From Oscillospiraceae bacterium (GTDB lineage Bacteria; Bacillota_A; Clostridia; Oscillospirales; Oscillospiraceae), in the NCBI GenBank assembly GCA_017549325.1, contig JAFYVA010000044.1, forward strand, positions 1-64,000: DNA of 64,000 bases, written 5' to 3'. Both the position numbers and the translations under genes were made by a program. Positions 44,188-53,098 of the stretch are shown piece after piece. The notes under the pieces were generated by a model, which was not told the DNA's origin, did no database searches, and saw only the letters and a list, made by a program, of their open reading frames with translations. How positions within the stretch are numbered: position 1 is the stretch's first letter; each line of letters opens with the position of its first letter.

Positions 44188-45982
44188 GGGGATCCTCCTC
44201 TCTCCAAACAGGCAGGCGGATGGTTACCACCACGCCCATGTTCTCGTCGCTGTCGATGGTAAAGCCGTATTCGCTGCCGCAGTTGATTTTGATGCGGTCA
44301 TAGGTGTTTTTCATGCCGACGCTGACGATGCCGGCCTCGTCCTGTGCGCCAATAGGCGAGTTTTCCAGGAACTGACGAATGTGGGCAAGTCGCTTGCTGT
44401 CAATGGGAAGTCCGTCGTTAAAGACCATAATCTGCAGCACCTCGCCGATGCGGGCGGCGTCAATCAGGATCGTGCCGCCGCCGCGTTTTTCCTTCAAGCC
44501 GTGCTTGACGGCGTTTTCCACAAAGGGCTGCAGCAGTAATGAGGGGACAAATAGGCCCAGATCGCGATCTTCGACTTCGATACGGATGCGGATTTGTCCC
44601 TCCGAGCGGATGCTCATCAAATAGCCGTATTCCTGCGTGATGTCCAGCTCTTGCCGCAGTGTGACACGCTTTTGGTGGTTGCTCATCATGTGCCGCATTT
44701 GGCGGGAGAGACTTTCAATCAAACGAGCGGTTCGCTGGTCGCCGCTGTCCAAAGCGTTCATGCGGATCATATCCAGCGTGTTGTAGAGATAGTGGGGCTG
44801 GATTTGCATTTTCAGCGCGTTGAGCTCAGCATCCCGCTGGAGAATCTGGGCCATATACACCTCGTCAACGGTGCTGCGGAGTTCTTCCACCATTTGGTTG
44901 AAGCCGTTTCCCAGATATTCCATTTCGTCTCCGCTGTGGATGTCTACCCGTGCCGTCAGATTGCCGCTGCGCACTTCTTCCATGGCGCGTTTGAGTTGGC
45001 GGGCAGGCGTACTGATACGGCCGCTGAACAGAAGACTCACCGTCAGTACCAGCACCACCGCGAAGAACAGCAGCAGGGCGAAGTAGGTGCGGTTTGAGGT
45101 GTGAATGCTGTAGAGTTCGCTGCGGTCAAACGAGACCACCAGAGAATACGGCACGGTGCCGATCGGCTGATAATATACGGTGTAGTCGCCTTCGGTGAAG
45201 CTGCCGCTTTCGGCAGCGAGATTCTCGGGAAGCAGCTGTTCGTTTTCCGGATAAAGTTGGTAGACTGCGCTGCCGGTATCGTGTGCAACGATGGTGACGT
45301 TGCCGCCGGCGCCCAGCTGCAGCGTTGCGAGCAGCTCGTCCAAAGCCTCGGTGCGCAGATCAATATACAGCGTGCCCAGAGAGACGGTGCTTACCGCGTA
45401 GAGCGAGCGGGTGTCCATATAATTGCGTCCCAGCGTCAGTACGCGGTCGGAAGAGCCGCTGCACCACTCTCCTTCGTTGGCAACGGGGAGGATGCAGAGT
45501 TGACGCAGATCATCACCGACGGCAGCAGGCGTGGTGTGTCGGGCGGTGGACGTCAGACGCAGCGCCTTTTGCTGACTATAAAAGCGGCTGTAGGTGGTGC
45601 CATCGGGGCGGACAAAGTAGGCGGCAGATATCGAGGAATCTGTCTGCAGCAATCGCTCCAGCATTGATCCGACGGCGTTTTGCCGCTCACTTTCCGGAAG
45701 TGTGTCCCGTTCGAGAATTTCCCAAAGGGCGTTGTACGAACCGGTGGAGTAGTCATAAAGCAAACTCATGGAGGAGTCGATGCTCTCTACCAGCGCGCAT
45801 ACCTTGTTGTGGGCGAAGAAGTTGGCCTCCTGCATGTTGCTTTCGATGGTGCGCTGGGCGGTGTTTTCGTAGCTGCGCATCAAAATAAGGCAGACCAACA
45901 GCAGCGGCAGTACGCCGATCACCAGAAAGGCTAAGGCCAGCTTCTGAAAAGTAGATTGCGGTTTGAGAAAATTACGGCGCAT
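44162..45982 (-). CDS. YesM-type sensor histidine kinase
   Basis: The 606-residue membrane kinase has helices at about 13-36 and 300-320 enclosing a large extracellular Cache-like sensor. It also has a HAMP linker, the His_kinase motif 'MQIQPHYLYNTLDMI' with phospho-acceptor His, and an ATPase domain ('LLLQPFVENAVKHGLKEKRGGG' features). AGGAGGTG lies 6 bases before the ATG at 45982. It overlaps the end of the binding-protein gene by 11 bases and the regulator gene by 26, so the three proteins are made together. Confidence 0.94.
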   Translation of the reverse strand: MRRNFLKPQSTFQKLALAFLVIGVLPLLLVCLILMRSYENTAQRTIESNMQEANFFAHNKVCALVESIDSSMSLLYDYSTGSYNALWEILERDTLPESERQNAVGSMLERLLQTDSSISAAYFVRPDGTTYSRFYSQQKALRLTSTARHTTPAAVGDDLRQLCILPVANEGEWCSGSSDRVLTLGRNYMDTRSLYAVSTVSLGTLYIDLRTEALDELLATLQLGAGGNVTIVAHDTGSAVYQLYPENEQLLPENLAAESGSFTEGDYTVYYQPIGTVPYSLVVSFDRSELYSIHTSNRTYFALLLFFAVVLVLTVSLLFSGRISTPARQLKRAMEEVRSGNLTARVDIHSGDEMEYLGNGFNQMVEELRSTVDEVYMAQILQRDAELNALKMQIQPHYLYNTLDMIRMNALDSGDQRTARLIESLSRQMRHMMSNHQKRVTLRQELDITQEYGYLMSIRSEGQIRIRIEVEDRDLGLFVPSLLLQPFVENAVKHGLKEKRGGGTILIDAARIGEVLQIMVFNDGLPIDSKRLAHIRQFLENSPIGAQDEAGIVSVGMKNTYDRIKINCGSEYGFTIDSDENMGVVVTIRLPVWREEDPHVESTAGR

Positions 45983-47279
45983 ATGCCACCTCCTGTGCCA
46001 GTGCCTCGCGCCAATATTCATTTGCTGCGGCCTGCGTCTGCGCTACCGTCAGTTCTCCGGAGCACATACGGCTGATCAGCGTCAGGAGGTTCTTTTCGAA
46101 GCCGGGAGGTGTGTTTTCGTCGCCCACATAAGCGTGGATGCGCTGATCGGCATTGGTGCGGTCCACGTTTACTTTTTGCAGCAGCGTGTGGGAGGGAAGG
46201 CGATCGCGGCTGCGGTCGTTGAGCATGGAAAACCCGGCCATTGCCGTATAGATCTCCTCGTAGAGTCCTTCGGAGTAGAAGAAGGAGAGGAAGGAAACGG
46301 CGGCCTCATAGCGTGCCGGATCGGCGGCGCAATCGGCCGTTACCGTCCAGAACACGTCAAGGCTCTCACCGGCCACGACGACACCGTCTTCATTGGGGAG
46401 ATAAAACCAACCCAGCTCCAGCGCGGGATTCTGCGACAGTACGTCGGGGATCATCCAGGAGCCGGAAAAGACCATGGCCACCTGTTCCTCCGCCATCAAA
46501 TAGGACAAAGAGCCGTCGGGGGTGGAGGGCCAGCTCTCATCCACGAATCCCATGGCAAACAGCTCGTTGAGATGCGTCAGCATCGTGGTGATCAGCGGAT
46601 CGCTCCAATCCCGCTCGCCGGAAGAGCACTGGGCGAGGAAGTCCGGTTCGGCACTGAGAATATCGGCGCGGAGGAAGTAGTTCATCCAGTGCTCAAAGTG
46701 CCACAGATCCTTGCCGCCCACGCCCAGCGGTGTGACGCCGTTGTCTTTCAGTGTGCGGCACAGGGAGAGGAACTGCGCATAATTTTGGGGGACGGAGAGG
46801 CCAAGCCGGTCAAAAACCGCCTTGTTATAGATGATGCCGGCGGTGGTGCCCAGTGCGCAAACACCGTAGGTATTACCTGCCACGGTGCAGGTGGTGTCCA
46901 CCTGATTCGTCAGTGTCTCCGGCAGCGGGGCGATCAGTCCGCTTTCGGCCCATACATAGGGCTCTTTGATCTGCACCACATCGCCCAGCTCGTCCCGCGC
47001 GGCAAGGCGGAACAGAAGATCTTCATACACCGTGTCCTCATAGTAGATCTCGTACTGTACGTCGATGTGCGCGTTTGCCTCCTCAAAGCGGCGGATGGCG
47101 TCTTCGACGCAGGCGTTCCACTGGCTGTTCTGATAAGCGTATACCAGCGTAATCGTTGTTTGCTCCGGGTCGGTATCACGGTGAGCGGATGTTGTATCGT
47201 CGCGTGAGAGGAACAGGAAAACAAGGACGCCTGCGCACAACACTGTGGCAATAATGCAAAAAAGCAGGCCTTTTTTCAT
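45972..47279 (-). CDS. Extracellular sugar-type solute-binding protein (possible sensor partner)
   Basis: The 435-residue protein has the family 1 sugar-binding pattern ('ITLVYAYQNSQWNACVEDAIRRFEEANAHIDV', 'ALGTTAGIIYNKAVFDRLGL', 'VAMVFSGSWMIPDV' features). The N terminus is hydrophobic (about 5-27) without a proper lipobox (TVLC), so it may stay as a membrane anchor. GGAGGTG lies before the ATG at 47279. No permease or ATPase accompanies it; it is instead followed by a YesM/YesN pair. It probably presents a sugar to the kinase, as known for ChvE-VirA. That role is inference. Confidence 0.85.
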   Translation of the reverse strand: MKKGLLFCIIATVLCAGVLVFLFLSRDDTTSAHRDTDPEQTTITLVYAYQNSQWNACVEDAIRRFEEANAHIDVQYEIYYEDTVYEDLLFRLAARDELGDVVQIKEPYVWAESGLIAPLPETLTNQVDTTCTVAGNTYGVCALGTTAGIIYNKAVFDRLGLSVPQNYAQFLSLCRTLKDNGVTPLGVGGKDLWHFEHWMNYFLRADILSAEPDFLAQCSSGERDWSDPLITTMLTHLNELFAMGFVDESWPSTPDGSLSYLMAEEQVAMVFSGSWMIPDVLSQNPALELGWFYLPNEDGVVVAGESLDVFWTVTADCAADPARYEAAVSFLSFFYSEGLYEEIYTAMAGFSMLNDRSRDRLPSHTLLQKVNVDRTNADQRIHAYVGDENTPPGFEKNLLTLISRMCSGELTVAQTQAAANEYWREALAQEVAYAP

Positions 47280-47315
47280 GCGCACCTCCATGGAAAGAAA
47301 TTAGGATATAGTATC

Positions 47316-47344
47316 ATCATAGCATATTGGATGGCGCTCGTCAA
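47316..47344 (-). promoter_or_regulatory. Promoter of the binding protein/YesM/YesN operon
   Basis: On the minus strand TTGACG, 17-base spacer, TATGAT, 37 bases before the start codon. Confidence 0.8.
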
Positions 47345-47475
47345 AGAAAATCCCACAGCCGTAAGGGAGAAGCTGTCGGTTTTTTTGAAAAAAGTGCCTT
47401 TTTTTGTGAACAGGTTCGATCGAGGTTGCCTTTTAAATGTATTAGTGGCAGAATAAGCGGGTAATGGCAAGAAAA

Positions 47476-47503
47476 GTTTGCTTCCGCGGCGTAAATCGCA
47501 AAC
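47476..47503. promoter_or_regulatory. Candidate operator upstream of the sugar ABC operon
   Basis: GTTTGC (47476-47481) and GCAAAC (47498-47503) are inverted arms 16 bases apart. They interlace with a second inverted pair, GCTTC (47480-47484) and GAAGC a few bases past the second arm. The site is 40-70 bases before the first gene of the operon. It could bind the YesN-type regulator or a catabolite regulator. No strong -35/-10 pair is seen on this strand, as expected for an activated promoter. Confidence 0.4.
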
Positions 47504-47543
47504 GCGTGAAGCGCATTTGTTAAGACCAAGGAGAAAACCTCTT

Positions 47544-48590
47544 ATGAAAACGTTGTATGCACAGGTAGAATACGGTAAAGTTACGCTGCAGGAGAAAGAG
47601 CTGCCCGCTCCCGGCCCCGGTCAGCTGCTGCTGAAGGCACACTACAGCACCATGAGCCCCGGCACCGAGCAGGCTCTGATGGGCGAGCACATCGTCCCCC
47701 TGCCCACCAGCGTGGGTTACAGTATGTGCGCCACCGTCGAGGAGATCGGCGAGGGCGTGGAGGGCTTCGAAGTGGGCGACGTGGTGGTCACCACCGGCGA
47801 GCACGCCCAGTACCTCATCATGGATGCGCTGAACTGCACCCCCGCCCCCAAGAACGTGGACAAGGCACAGGCTGCTTTCTGGAATCTGGGCCATACCGGT
47901 CTGTACGCCGTGCGTCAGGCTGACATCAAGATGGGCGAGGCCTGCGTGGTGCAGGGCCAGGGCTTCGTGGGCGCTATGACTGCGCAGATGGCCCGTCTGG
48001 CCGGCGCTTGCCCCGTTATCATCACTTGCCACCACGACAACAAGCTGGAGGCCAGCAAGGCTGTGGGCGGCATTGACTACGCCATCAACACCAAGACCGA
48101 CCCCGAGGGTTTGGAGAAGCTGCTGGATGAGCTGGGTCTGGAGATCCCCGTGTTCTTCGAGGCCACCGGCCAGCGCAGCGCCCTGCTGCAGGCTGCCAAT
48201 CTGGTGGGTGAGCGCGGCCGCGTCATCATGATCTCCCAGTGCCACGGTCAGGATATGCCTCCTCTGGATGAGCCCCTGATGATGAAGGGTGCCAGCCTCA
48301 TCGGTACCTACGTCAACTCCCGCCCCTTCGCTCTGCGCCGCGCCGATCTGGAGATCACCGGTGTGTGGCCCCCCGTGCTGAACACCAAGCTGCGCCGCTT
48401 CAACAGCCTCATGGGCAACACCGTGGACGAAGATATCCGCGTGTTCCTGAATATGCTGGCTTATGGCCGTCTCGACATCAGCCCCCTGATCTCTCACCGC
48501 TTCAACTATAAGCAGATGACCGAGGCCTATGAGATGGTGTGGAAGGGCGATCGCAGCCTGACCGCCGGCCTCATCGAGTGGAATGACTAA
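47544..48590 (+). CDS. MDR-family dehydrogenase/reductase without zinc ligands
   Basis: The 348-residue protein has the medium-chain dehydrogenase fold. It has an N-terminal barrel with 'MSPGTEQALMGEHIVPLPTSVGYS', where the usual GHE zinc motif is GYS, and a Rossmann motif 'VVQGQGFVGAMTAQMA'. The Cys/His ligands of catalytic and structural zinc are not visible, so it is probably a zinc-free oxidoreductase acting on a sugar or polyol. AAGGAG lies about 9 bases before the ATG. It is the first gene of the sugar ABC operon. Confidence 0.87.
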   Translation: MKTLYAQVEYGKVTLQEKELPAPGPGQLLLKAHYSTMSPGTEQALMGEHIVPLPTSVGYSMCATVEEIGEGVEGFEVGDVVVTTGEHAQYLIMDALNCTPAPKNVDKAQAAFWNLGHTGLYAVRQADIKMGEACVVQGQGFVGAMTAQMARLAGACPVIITCHHDNKLEASKAVGGIDYAINTKTDPEGLEKLLDELGLEIPVFFEATGQRSALLQAANLVGERGRVIMISQCHGQDMPPLDEPLMMKGASLIGTYVNSRPFALRRADLEITGVWPPVLNTKLRRFNSLMGNTVDEDIRVFLNMLAYGRLDISPLISHRFNYKQMTEAYEMVWKGDRSLTAGLIEWND

Positions 48591-48623
48591 GAAATACACC
48601 GATTACGATAAGGAGAACTGACG

Positions 48624-49043
48624 ATGAAGAATCATATGGTAAAAGCACTGCATACCGGCATCAGCGTGTCCGACATGGAGCGCTCCCTGAAGTGGTATAG
48701 CGATGTTCTGGGCTTTGAGCCCACCGGTAAGGATTTCTATGCACCTCCTCTGGGTGCCCGTATCGCCTTCATCCGCGGTCTGGGCGGCTATGAGATCGAG
48801 CTGTTCCAGTACGATGCTCCTAAGGCCATCCCCGAGGATCGCAAGACCCCCAACACCGATCTGCAGACCATCGGCACCAAGCATCTGGCCATCCAGGTGG
48901 CCGATATGGCTGGCTTCAAGGCCAAGGCCGTGGCTTACGGTGTGGACATCGCCCACGAGGTCACCATGACCGGCGAGTCCGTGATGTTCATCCGCGACCC
49001 CGACGGCGTGCTGGTGGAGCTGATCCAGCCCCCCGTGGAATAA
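48624..49043 (+). CDS. VOC-family (glyoxalase/dioxygenase fold) protein
   Basis: The 139-residue cytoplasmic protein has two beta-alpha-beta-beta-beta modules and likely metal ligands His10 ('ALHTGISVSDMERSLKWY'), Glu in 'YEIELFQY', His in 'TKHLAIQVADM' and Glu in 'GVLVELIQP'. Members include lactoylglutathione lyase, epimerases and dioxygenases; the chemistry is not determined. It follows the dehydrogenase by 33 bases, so an isomerase or epimerase step on the same imported substrate is plausible. Confidence 0.9.
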   Translation: MKNHMVKALHTGISVSDMERSLKWYSDVLGFEPTGKDFYAPPLGARIAFIRGLGGYEIELFQYDAPKAIPEDRKTPNTDLQTIGTKHLAIQVADMAGFKAKAVAYGVDIAHEVTMTGESVMFIRDPDGVLVELIQPPVE

Positions 49044-49120
49044 GTCCCGTCCCCAAAGGACAGCAACCAAGGTTTTATCAGCATACGCTGTGAAACAAAT
49101 ATTTTAAAGGAGAAATGAAT

Positions 49121-50320
49121 ATGAAGAAGTTTCTTGCTCTGATTCTGGCTCTGGCTATGGTTCTGAGCCTGGTCGCCTGCGGCGAGAAGGCTCCCGTTGA
49201 CGAGGGCACTCCCGATGACGGCGCAGCCGTGACCGAGGGTTTCGTCTGGAACGGCAACAAGGAAGTCTGGGCTGTTCTGCCCGTGTCCGGTGTCCCCGGC
49301 CTGAGCTGGAACACCGACTTTGCCGGTTACTTTATGGAGAAGCAGGGTTGGACCTACGTCTCCAAGGATGCTCAGGGTGACCCCTCCAACCAGGTCAGCC
49401 TGATCGAGGACGCCATCGCTGCCGGTAACGTCGGCGCCCTGATCGTCCCCGCCATGGTCGCTCCCATGCTGCAGGATGTCTGCGCCCGCGCTTATGACGC
49501 CGGTATCGCCATCGCTTTCCTGGGTGCCAAGGCCGACTATCCCATCGCTGGCTGTGTCTACACGCTGTACTCCGTGGCCGGCGTCTACGCTGTCAAGGCT
49601 GCTGAGGACTGGGTCCAGAAGCGCGTCGCCGAGGGCGGCAATGTTCCCACCAACGCCGATGGCAAGTATGAGGTCGCTGTTGATACTTACTACGACATCG
49701 AGGACGGTATCTTCAAGTCCAACGCCTTCGTCTGCACCGTTGACGAGTCCGACATCCTGGTGGGTGTTTCCAACACCACCTCCTATGGTAACTCTCCCGT
49801 TACTACCGCTTATGACAACGCCAGCGCTGTTCTGGCCGCCAACCCCGACTGCCGTATCTTCATCGCCTATGAGCCCGATGAGGCTATGGGTATCGAGTCC
49901 TACATCAGAGACTACGCTGAGCAGAACGGTCTGGATCTGGCCGACTTCTGCGTGATCTCCGGCTATGCTGAGGATGCTACTTTCCGCGGCATGTGGGCTG
50001 AGGCTCAGGCTGATCCCTCCTCCACCGCCATCAAGGGCTACGCTACCTTCGGCGGCAAGTGCAACGAGGAAGAACTGGCTGAGTGCATCGAGGTCAGCGG
50101 TGAGGCAACTTGGGCTGCCTGCTATGCTACCGGTCGCTCCCTGGCTACCATCCTGCTGGGCTCCTGCGGCGGCTTTGAGGGCTACACCTGGAACTACGGC
50201 GACATCTACTGGGATGACGTCGATGCCACCAACATCTATGGCTTCACTCTGGGCTACAAGAACGGCGACGTGAACGTCGGCGAGAAGTATCAGACCGAGG
50301 AGCGCATGGGCTCTTTCTAA
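49121..50320 (+). CDS. Sugar ABC transporter substrate-binding lipoprotein
   Basis: The 399-residue binding protein has a signal peptide with lipobox LVAC. A periplasmic-binding fold of the ribose/xylose type follows ('WNTDFAGYFMEKQGWTYVSKDAQGDPSNQVSLIEDAIAAGNVGALIVPAM' features, 'IFIAYEPDEAMGIESYI'). AAAGGAG lies 8 bases before the ATG at 49121; an ATG at 49115 is too close. Codon use is strongly biased toward a small set, as in highly expressed genes. The partner ATPase and permease follow. The sugar is unknown. Confidence 0.92.
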   Translation: MKKFLALILALAMVLSLVACGEKAPVDEGTPDDGAAVTEGFVWNGNKEVWAVLPVSGVPGLSWNTDFAGYFMEKQGWTYVSKDAQGDPSNQVSLIEDAIAAGNVGALIVPAMVAPMLQDVCARAYDAGIAIAFLGAKADYPIAGCVYTLYSVAGVYAVKAAEDWVQKRVAEGGNVPTNADGKYEVAVDTYYDIEDGIFKSNAFVCTVDESDILVGVSNTTSYGNSPVTTAYDNASAVLAANPDCRIFIAYEPDEAMGIESYIRDYAEQNGLDLADFCVISGYAEDATFRGMWAEAQADPSSTAIKGYATFGGKCNEEELAECIEVSGEATWAACYATGRSLATILLGSCGGFEGYTWNYGDIYWDDVDATNIYGFTLGYKNGDVNVGEKYQTEERMGSF

Positions 50321-50379
50321 GCAACCCCCTTTCCGATTTTTTCACTGAATCCATTTCACTGAATAACTGAGTAATGAAT

Positions 50380-50414
50380 CGGGGCGGCAATCGTCAATGC
50401 GTTTTGTCGCCCCG
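50380..50414 (+). promoter_or_regulatory. Intercistronic hairpin between binding protein and ATPase genes
   Basis: CGGGGCG pairs with CGCCCCG over 21 bases and is followed by GTTCTTT. It may end part of the transcripts or protect the binding-protein mRNA, so that the binding protein outnumbers the transporter. Confidence 0.55.
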
Positions 50415-50458
50415 GTTCTTTACCGAACAGAAAACTTTAGCGACAGGAGGAATCGCTC

Positions 50459-51949
50459 TTGGAAAACATAAAGCCGATCCTTTCATTGAAAAATATCAAG
50501 AAGGTTTTTCCGGGTGTTGTGGCACTGAATAATGTTTCCATCGACTTCTACCCCGGAGAAGTTCACGCTTTGATCGGCGAGAACGGAGCGGGAAAATCCA
50601 CCTTCATTAAGACCATCACCGGCGCGTATACCCCCGACGGCGGCACCATTACGCTGGAGGGAAAAGAGTATACGTCTATGAACCCTGCCCTTGCCAGAGG
50701 TGCAGGCATTGAGTGTATTTATCAGGAGTTTAACCTGATCGATGTGCTGAGCGCTGCAGAGAACATCTGCTACGGCGAGCGCTACGGCAAGCTGGTCAAC
50801 CAGAAGAAAATGCGTCAGATCGCACAGGAGATCTTTGATGATTTCGGCGTGGACATCAATCCCGACACGCTGGTGCGCGACCTGACCCCCGGCCGTATGC
50901 AGATCGTGGAGATCGCCAAGTCCGTCTCCAAGGACTGCAAAGTATTGATTCTCGATGAGCCCACTGCTCCGCTTTCTGTCGCAGAAACGGAGATCCTGTT
51001 CCGCATCGTGCGGCAACTGAAGGAAAAAGGTGTTGCGATTATCTTTATCTCCCACCGTCTGGACGAGGTGTTTGCACTGACCGACCGCATCTCCATCCTC
51101 CGCGACGGTGAATACATCACCACCCTCAACACGGCAGAAACCAACCGTGCCGAGCTGATCCGCTACATGGTGGGTCGCGAGATGACCGCTACCTTCCCGC
51201 CCCGCAACGCCACCATCGGCGACGTGGCACTGGAGCTGAAGCACCTCTCCGGCAACGGTGTCAGCGACATCTCCTTCACCGCCCGCAAGGGTGAAGTGGT
51301 GGGCGTGTCCGGTCTCGTGGGTGCCGGCCGTACCGAGATCATGAAGGTGGTCTACGGCGCCGAGAAGCGCCAGTACGGTGAGGTCTATGTCAACGGCGAA
51401 AAGGCCGACATCCGCTCCCCCCGTGACGCCATGTATAAGTACGGCATCTGCCTCATCCCCGAGGACCGCAAGCGCGAGGGTTGCTTCCTCTCCGAGGATA
51501 TTTCCTGGAACATTGTATACAACGTGATCGAAAAGATCTCCAAGGGCCTTGTGGTGAACACGGCAAAGGAGAAGGAGATCGCGGAGTATTACGGTCAGGC
51601 GATGCGCATCAAGGCGCCGAACCTGAAAACCAAGGTCATGACCTTGTCCGGCGGTAACCAGCAGAAGGTGGTTATCGGCAAGGCACTGGCCACCCAGTCT
51701 GAAATCGTCATCTTCGACGAACCCACCCGCGGCATTGACGTCGGCGCAAAGTATGAGATCTATGAGCTGATGAACGAGCTGTGTGAGCAGGGGAAATGCG
51801 TCATCATGGTGACTTCTGACATGGAGGAGCTGCTGGGTATGTCCGACCGCATCGTCGTCTTCGGCGAGAAGTGTCTGGCCGGCGAGCTTACCCGTGAAGA
51901 GTTCAGCCAGGAGAAGATTCTGGATATGGCGTCCGGCGGCGCAAAGTAA
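50459..51949 (+). CDS. Sugar ABC transporter ATPase (RbsA/MglA type)
   Basis: The 496-residue protein has two fused ATPase domains. The first has Walker A 'GENGAGKSTFIK', an atypical signature 'LTPGRMQIVEIAKS' and Walker B 'VLILDEPTAPL'. The second has the degenerate Walker A 'SGLVGAGRTEIMK' normal for this family, signature 'LSGGNQQKVVIGKAL' and 'IVIFDEPTRGID'. The start is a TTG with AGGAGG 8 bases upstream; no ATG fits better. It powers the permease encoded 15 bases downstream. Confidence 0.95.
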   Translation: MENIKPILSLKNIKKVFPGVVALNNVSIDFYPGEVHALIGENGAGKSTFIKTITGAYTPDGGTITLEGKEYTSMNPALARGAGIECIYQEFNLIDVLSAAENICYGERYGKLVNQKKMRQIAQEIFDDFGVDINPDTLVRDLTPGRMQIVEIAKSVSKDCKVLILDEPTAPLSVAETEILFRIVRQLKEKGVAIIFISHRLDEVFALTDRISILRDGEYITTLNTAETNRAELIRYMVGREMTATFPPRNATIGDVALELKHLSGNGVSDISFTARKGEVVGVSGLVGAGRTEIMKVVYGAEKRQYGEVYVNGEKADIRSPRDAMYKYGICLIPEDRKREGCFLSEDISWNIVYNVIEKISKGLVVNTAKEKEIAEYYGQAMRIKAPNLKTKVMTLSGGNQQKVVIGKALATQSEIVIFDEPTRGIDVGAKYEIYELMNELCEQGKCVIMVTSDMEELLGMSDRIVVFGEKCLAGELTREEFSQEKILDMASGGAK

Positions 51950-51964
51950 AGAGAGGGCTAAACA

Positions 51965-53020
51965 ATGAAGAAGAAAAATATCAATGTCTCCAATCTCCTG
52001 AAGGAGTACATCATGATCCTGGTGCTGATCGGCCTGATCGTTGTGTTCTCCATCATCTGTCCCATTCTGACCAACGGCCGTCAGTTCCTGACCTGGCCCA
52101 ATATGATGAACATTCTCGGTCAGAACGCCTATCTGATCATCGCCGGTGTGGGCATTACCTTCATCATGCTGGGCGGCGCCATGGACTTGTCCACCGGCTT
52201 CCTGCTGTCCACCGTGGGTATTGCCATGACGCTGGTGGATAACGCACTGGGCAATTCCCCTGCCATCTTTGTGGTGACGCTGCTGGTGGGTATTGCACTG
52301 TCCGTGCTGCTGTCCGGTATCAACGGCGCTATGTATGCATGGCTCTCCGTGTTCCCCTTCATCATCACGCTGGCAATGCAGTATGTCCTTAACGGTGCTA
52401 CCTACCTGCTGACCGGCGGTCTTTCCCGTACCTTCCGCGACCTGAACCCCGGCTTCACCTTCCTGGGTGGCGTGAACATCCCCTTCATCGGTGGCAGCTA
52501 TGTCAAGTCCGGCGTCATCGTGATGATCGTGATGGTCATCATCGGCTCTTTCCTGCTGAACAAGACCTACTTCGGTCGTAACATCTACGCTCTGGGCTCC
52601 AACCCCGACGCCGTGGCGCTGTCCGGTGTCTCCGTTGCCAAGATGCGTATCCTGATCTTTGCCGTGGCCGGTATCTTCTTCGGTATCGCACAGACGGTCA
52701 ACATCGGCCGTATCGGTTCTGCCTCCAACTCCATGGGTATCGGTGCCGAGTTCACCGTCATGGCCGGTGCGATGCTGGGCGGCGTCAAGATGGGCGGCGG
52801 CGGCGGTAAGATGAGCAACATGGTGGTCGGTGTTCTGATCATCGCCGTGCTGAACCAGGGCATGAACTTCCTGAACATCAACCAGTACTGGCAGTATGTG
52901 GCACTGGGTATCGTGCTGCTGGCAGCCGTTACGCTGGATACCATGCAGACCCGCGCTGCCGTCAACGCAGCCAAGAAGGTCAGCGCACCTGTTATCGAAG
53001 CAGAAGAGAAAAAGGAATGA
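51965..53020 (+). CDS. Sugar ABC transporter permease (RbsC type)
   Basis: The 351-residue membrane protein has about nine or ten helices and the family pattern 'ITFIMLGGAMDLSTGFLLSTVG', with 'TYFGRNIYALGSNPDAVALSGV' in the cytoplasmic coupling loop. It forms the pore of the importer with the preceding ATPase and lipoprotein. A hairpin follows the stop codon. Confidence 0.94.
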   Translation: MKKKNINVSNLLKEYIMILVLIGLIVVFSIICPILTNGRQFLTWPNMMNILGQNAYLIIAGVGITFIMLGGAMDLSTGFLLSTVGIAMTLVDNALGNSPAIFVVTLLVGIALSVLLSGINGAMYAWLSVFPFIITLAMQYVLNGATYLLTGGLSRTFRDLNPGFTFLGGVNIPFIGGSYVKSGVIVMIVMVIIGSFLLNKTYFGRNIYALGSNPDAVALSGVSVAKMRILIFAVAGIFFGIAQTVNIGRIGSASNSMGIGAEFTVMAGAMLGGVKMGGGGGKMSNMVVGVLIIAVLNQGMNFLNINQYWQYVALGIVLLAAVTLDTMQTRAAVNAAKKVSAPVIEAEEKKE

Positions 53021-53026
53021 TTTTCC

Positions 53027-53058
53027 ATATCGGCCCCTCTTTCTGGAGGGGTCGATAT
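53027..53058 (+). promoter_or_regulatory. Intercistronic hairpin after the permease gene
   Basis: ATATCGGCCCCTC pairs with GAGGGGTCGATAT (one mismatch). No T run follows, so it looks like an mRNA-stabilising or processing hairpin rather than a full terminator. Confidence 0.5.
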
Positions 53059-53098
53059 ATGCGATAAAATTAACGAGATGAAAGGAATATAATTTTAT

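Noticed and set aside
47395..47425. cre-like catabolite repression site (TGTGAACAGGTTCGA)
   Set aside because: The match to the cre consensus is poor and lacks the central CG symmetry.
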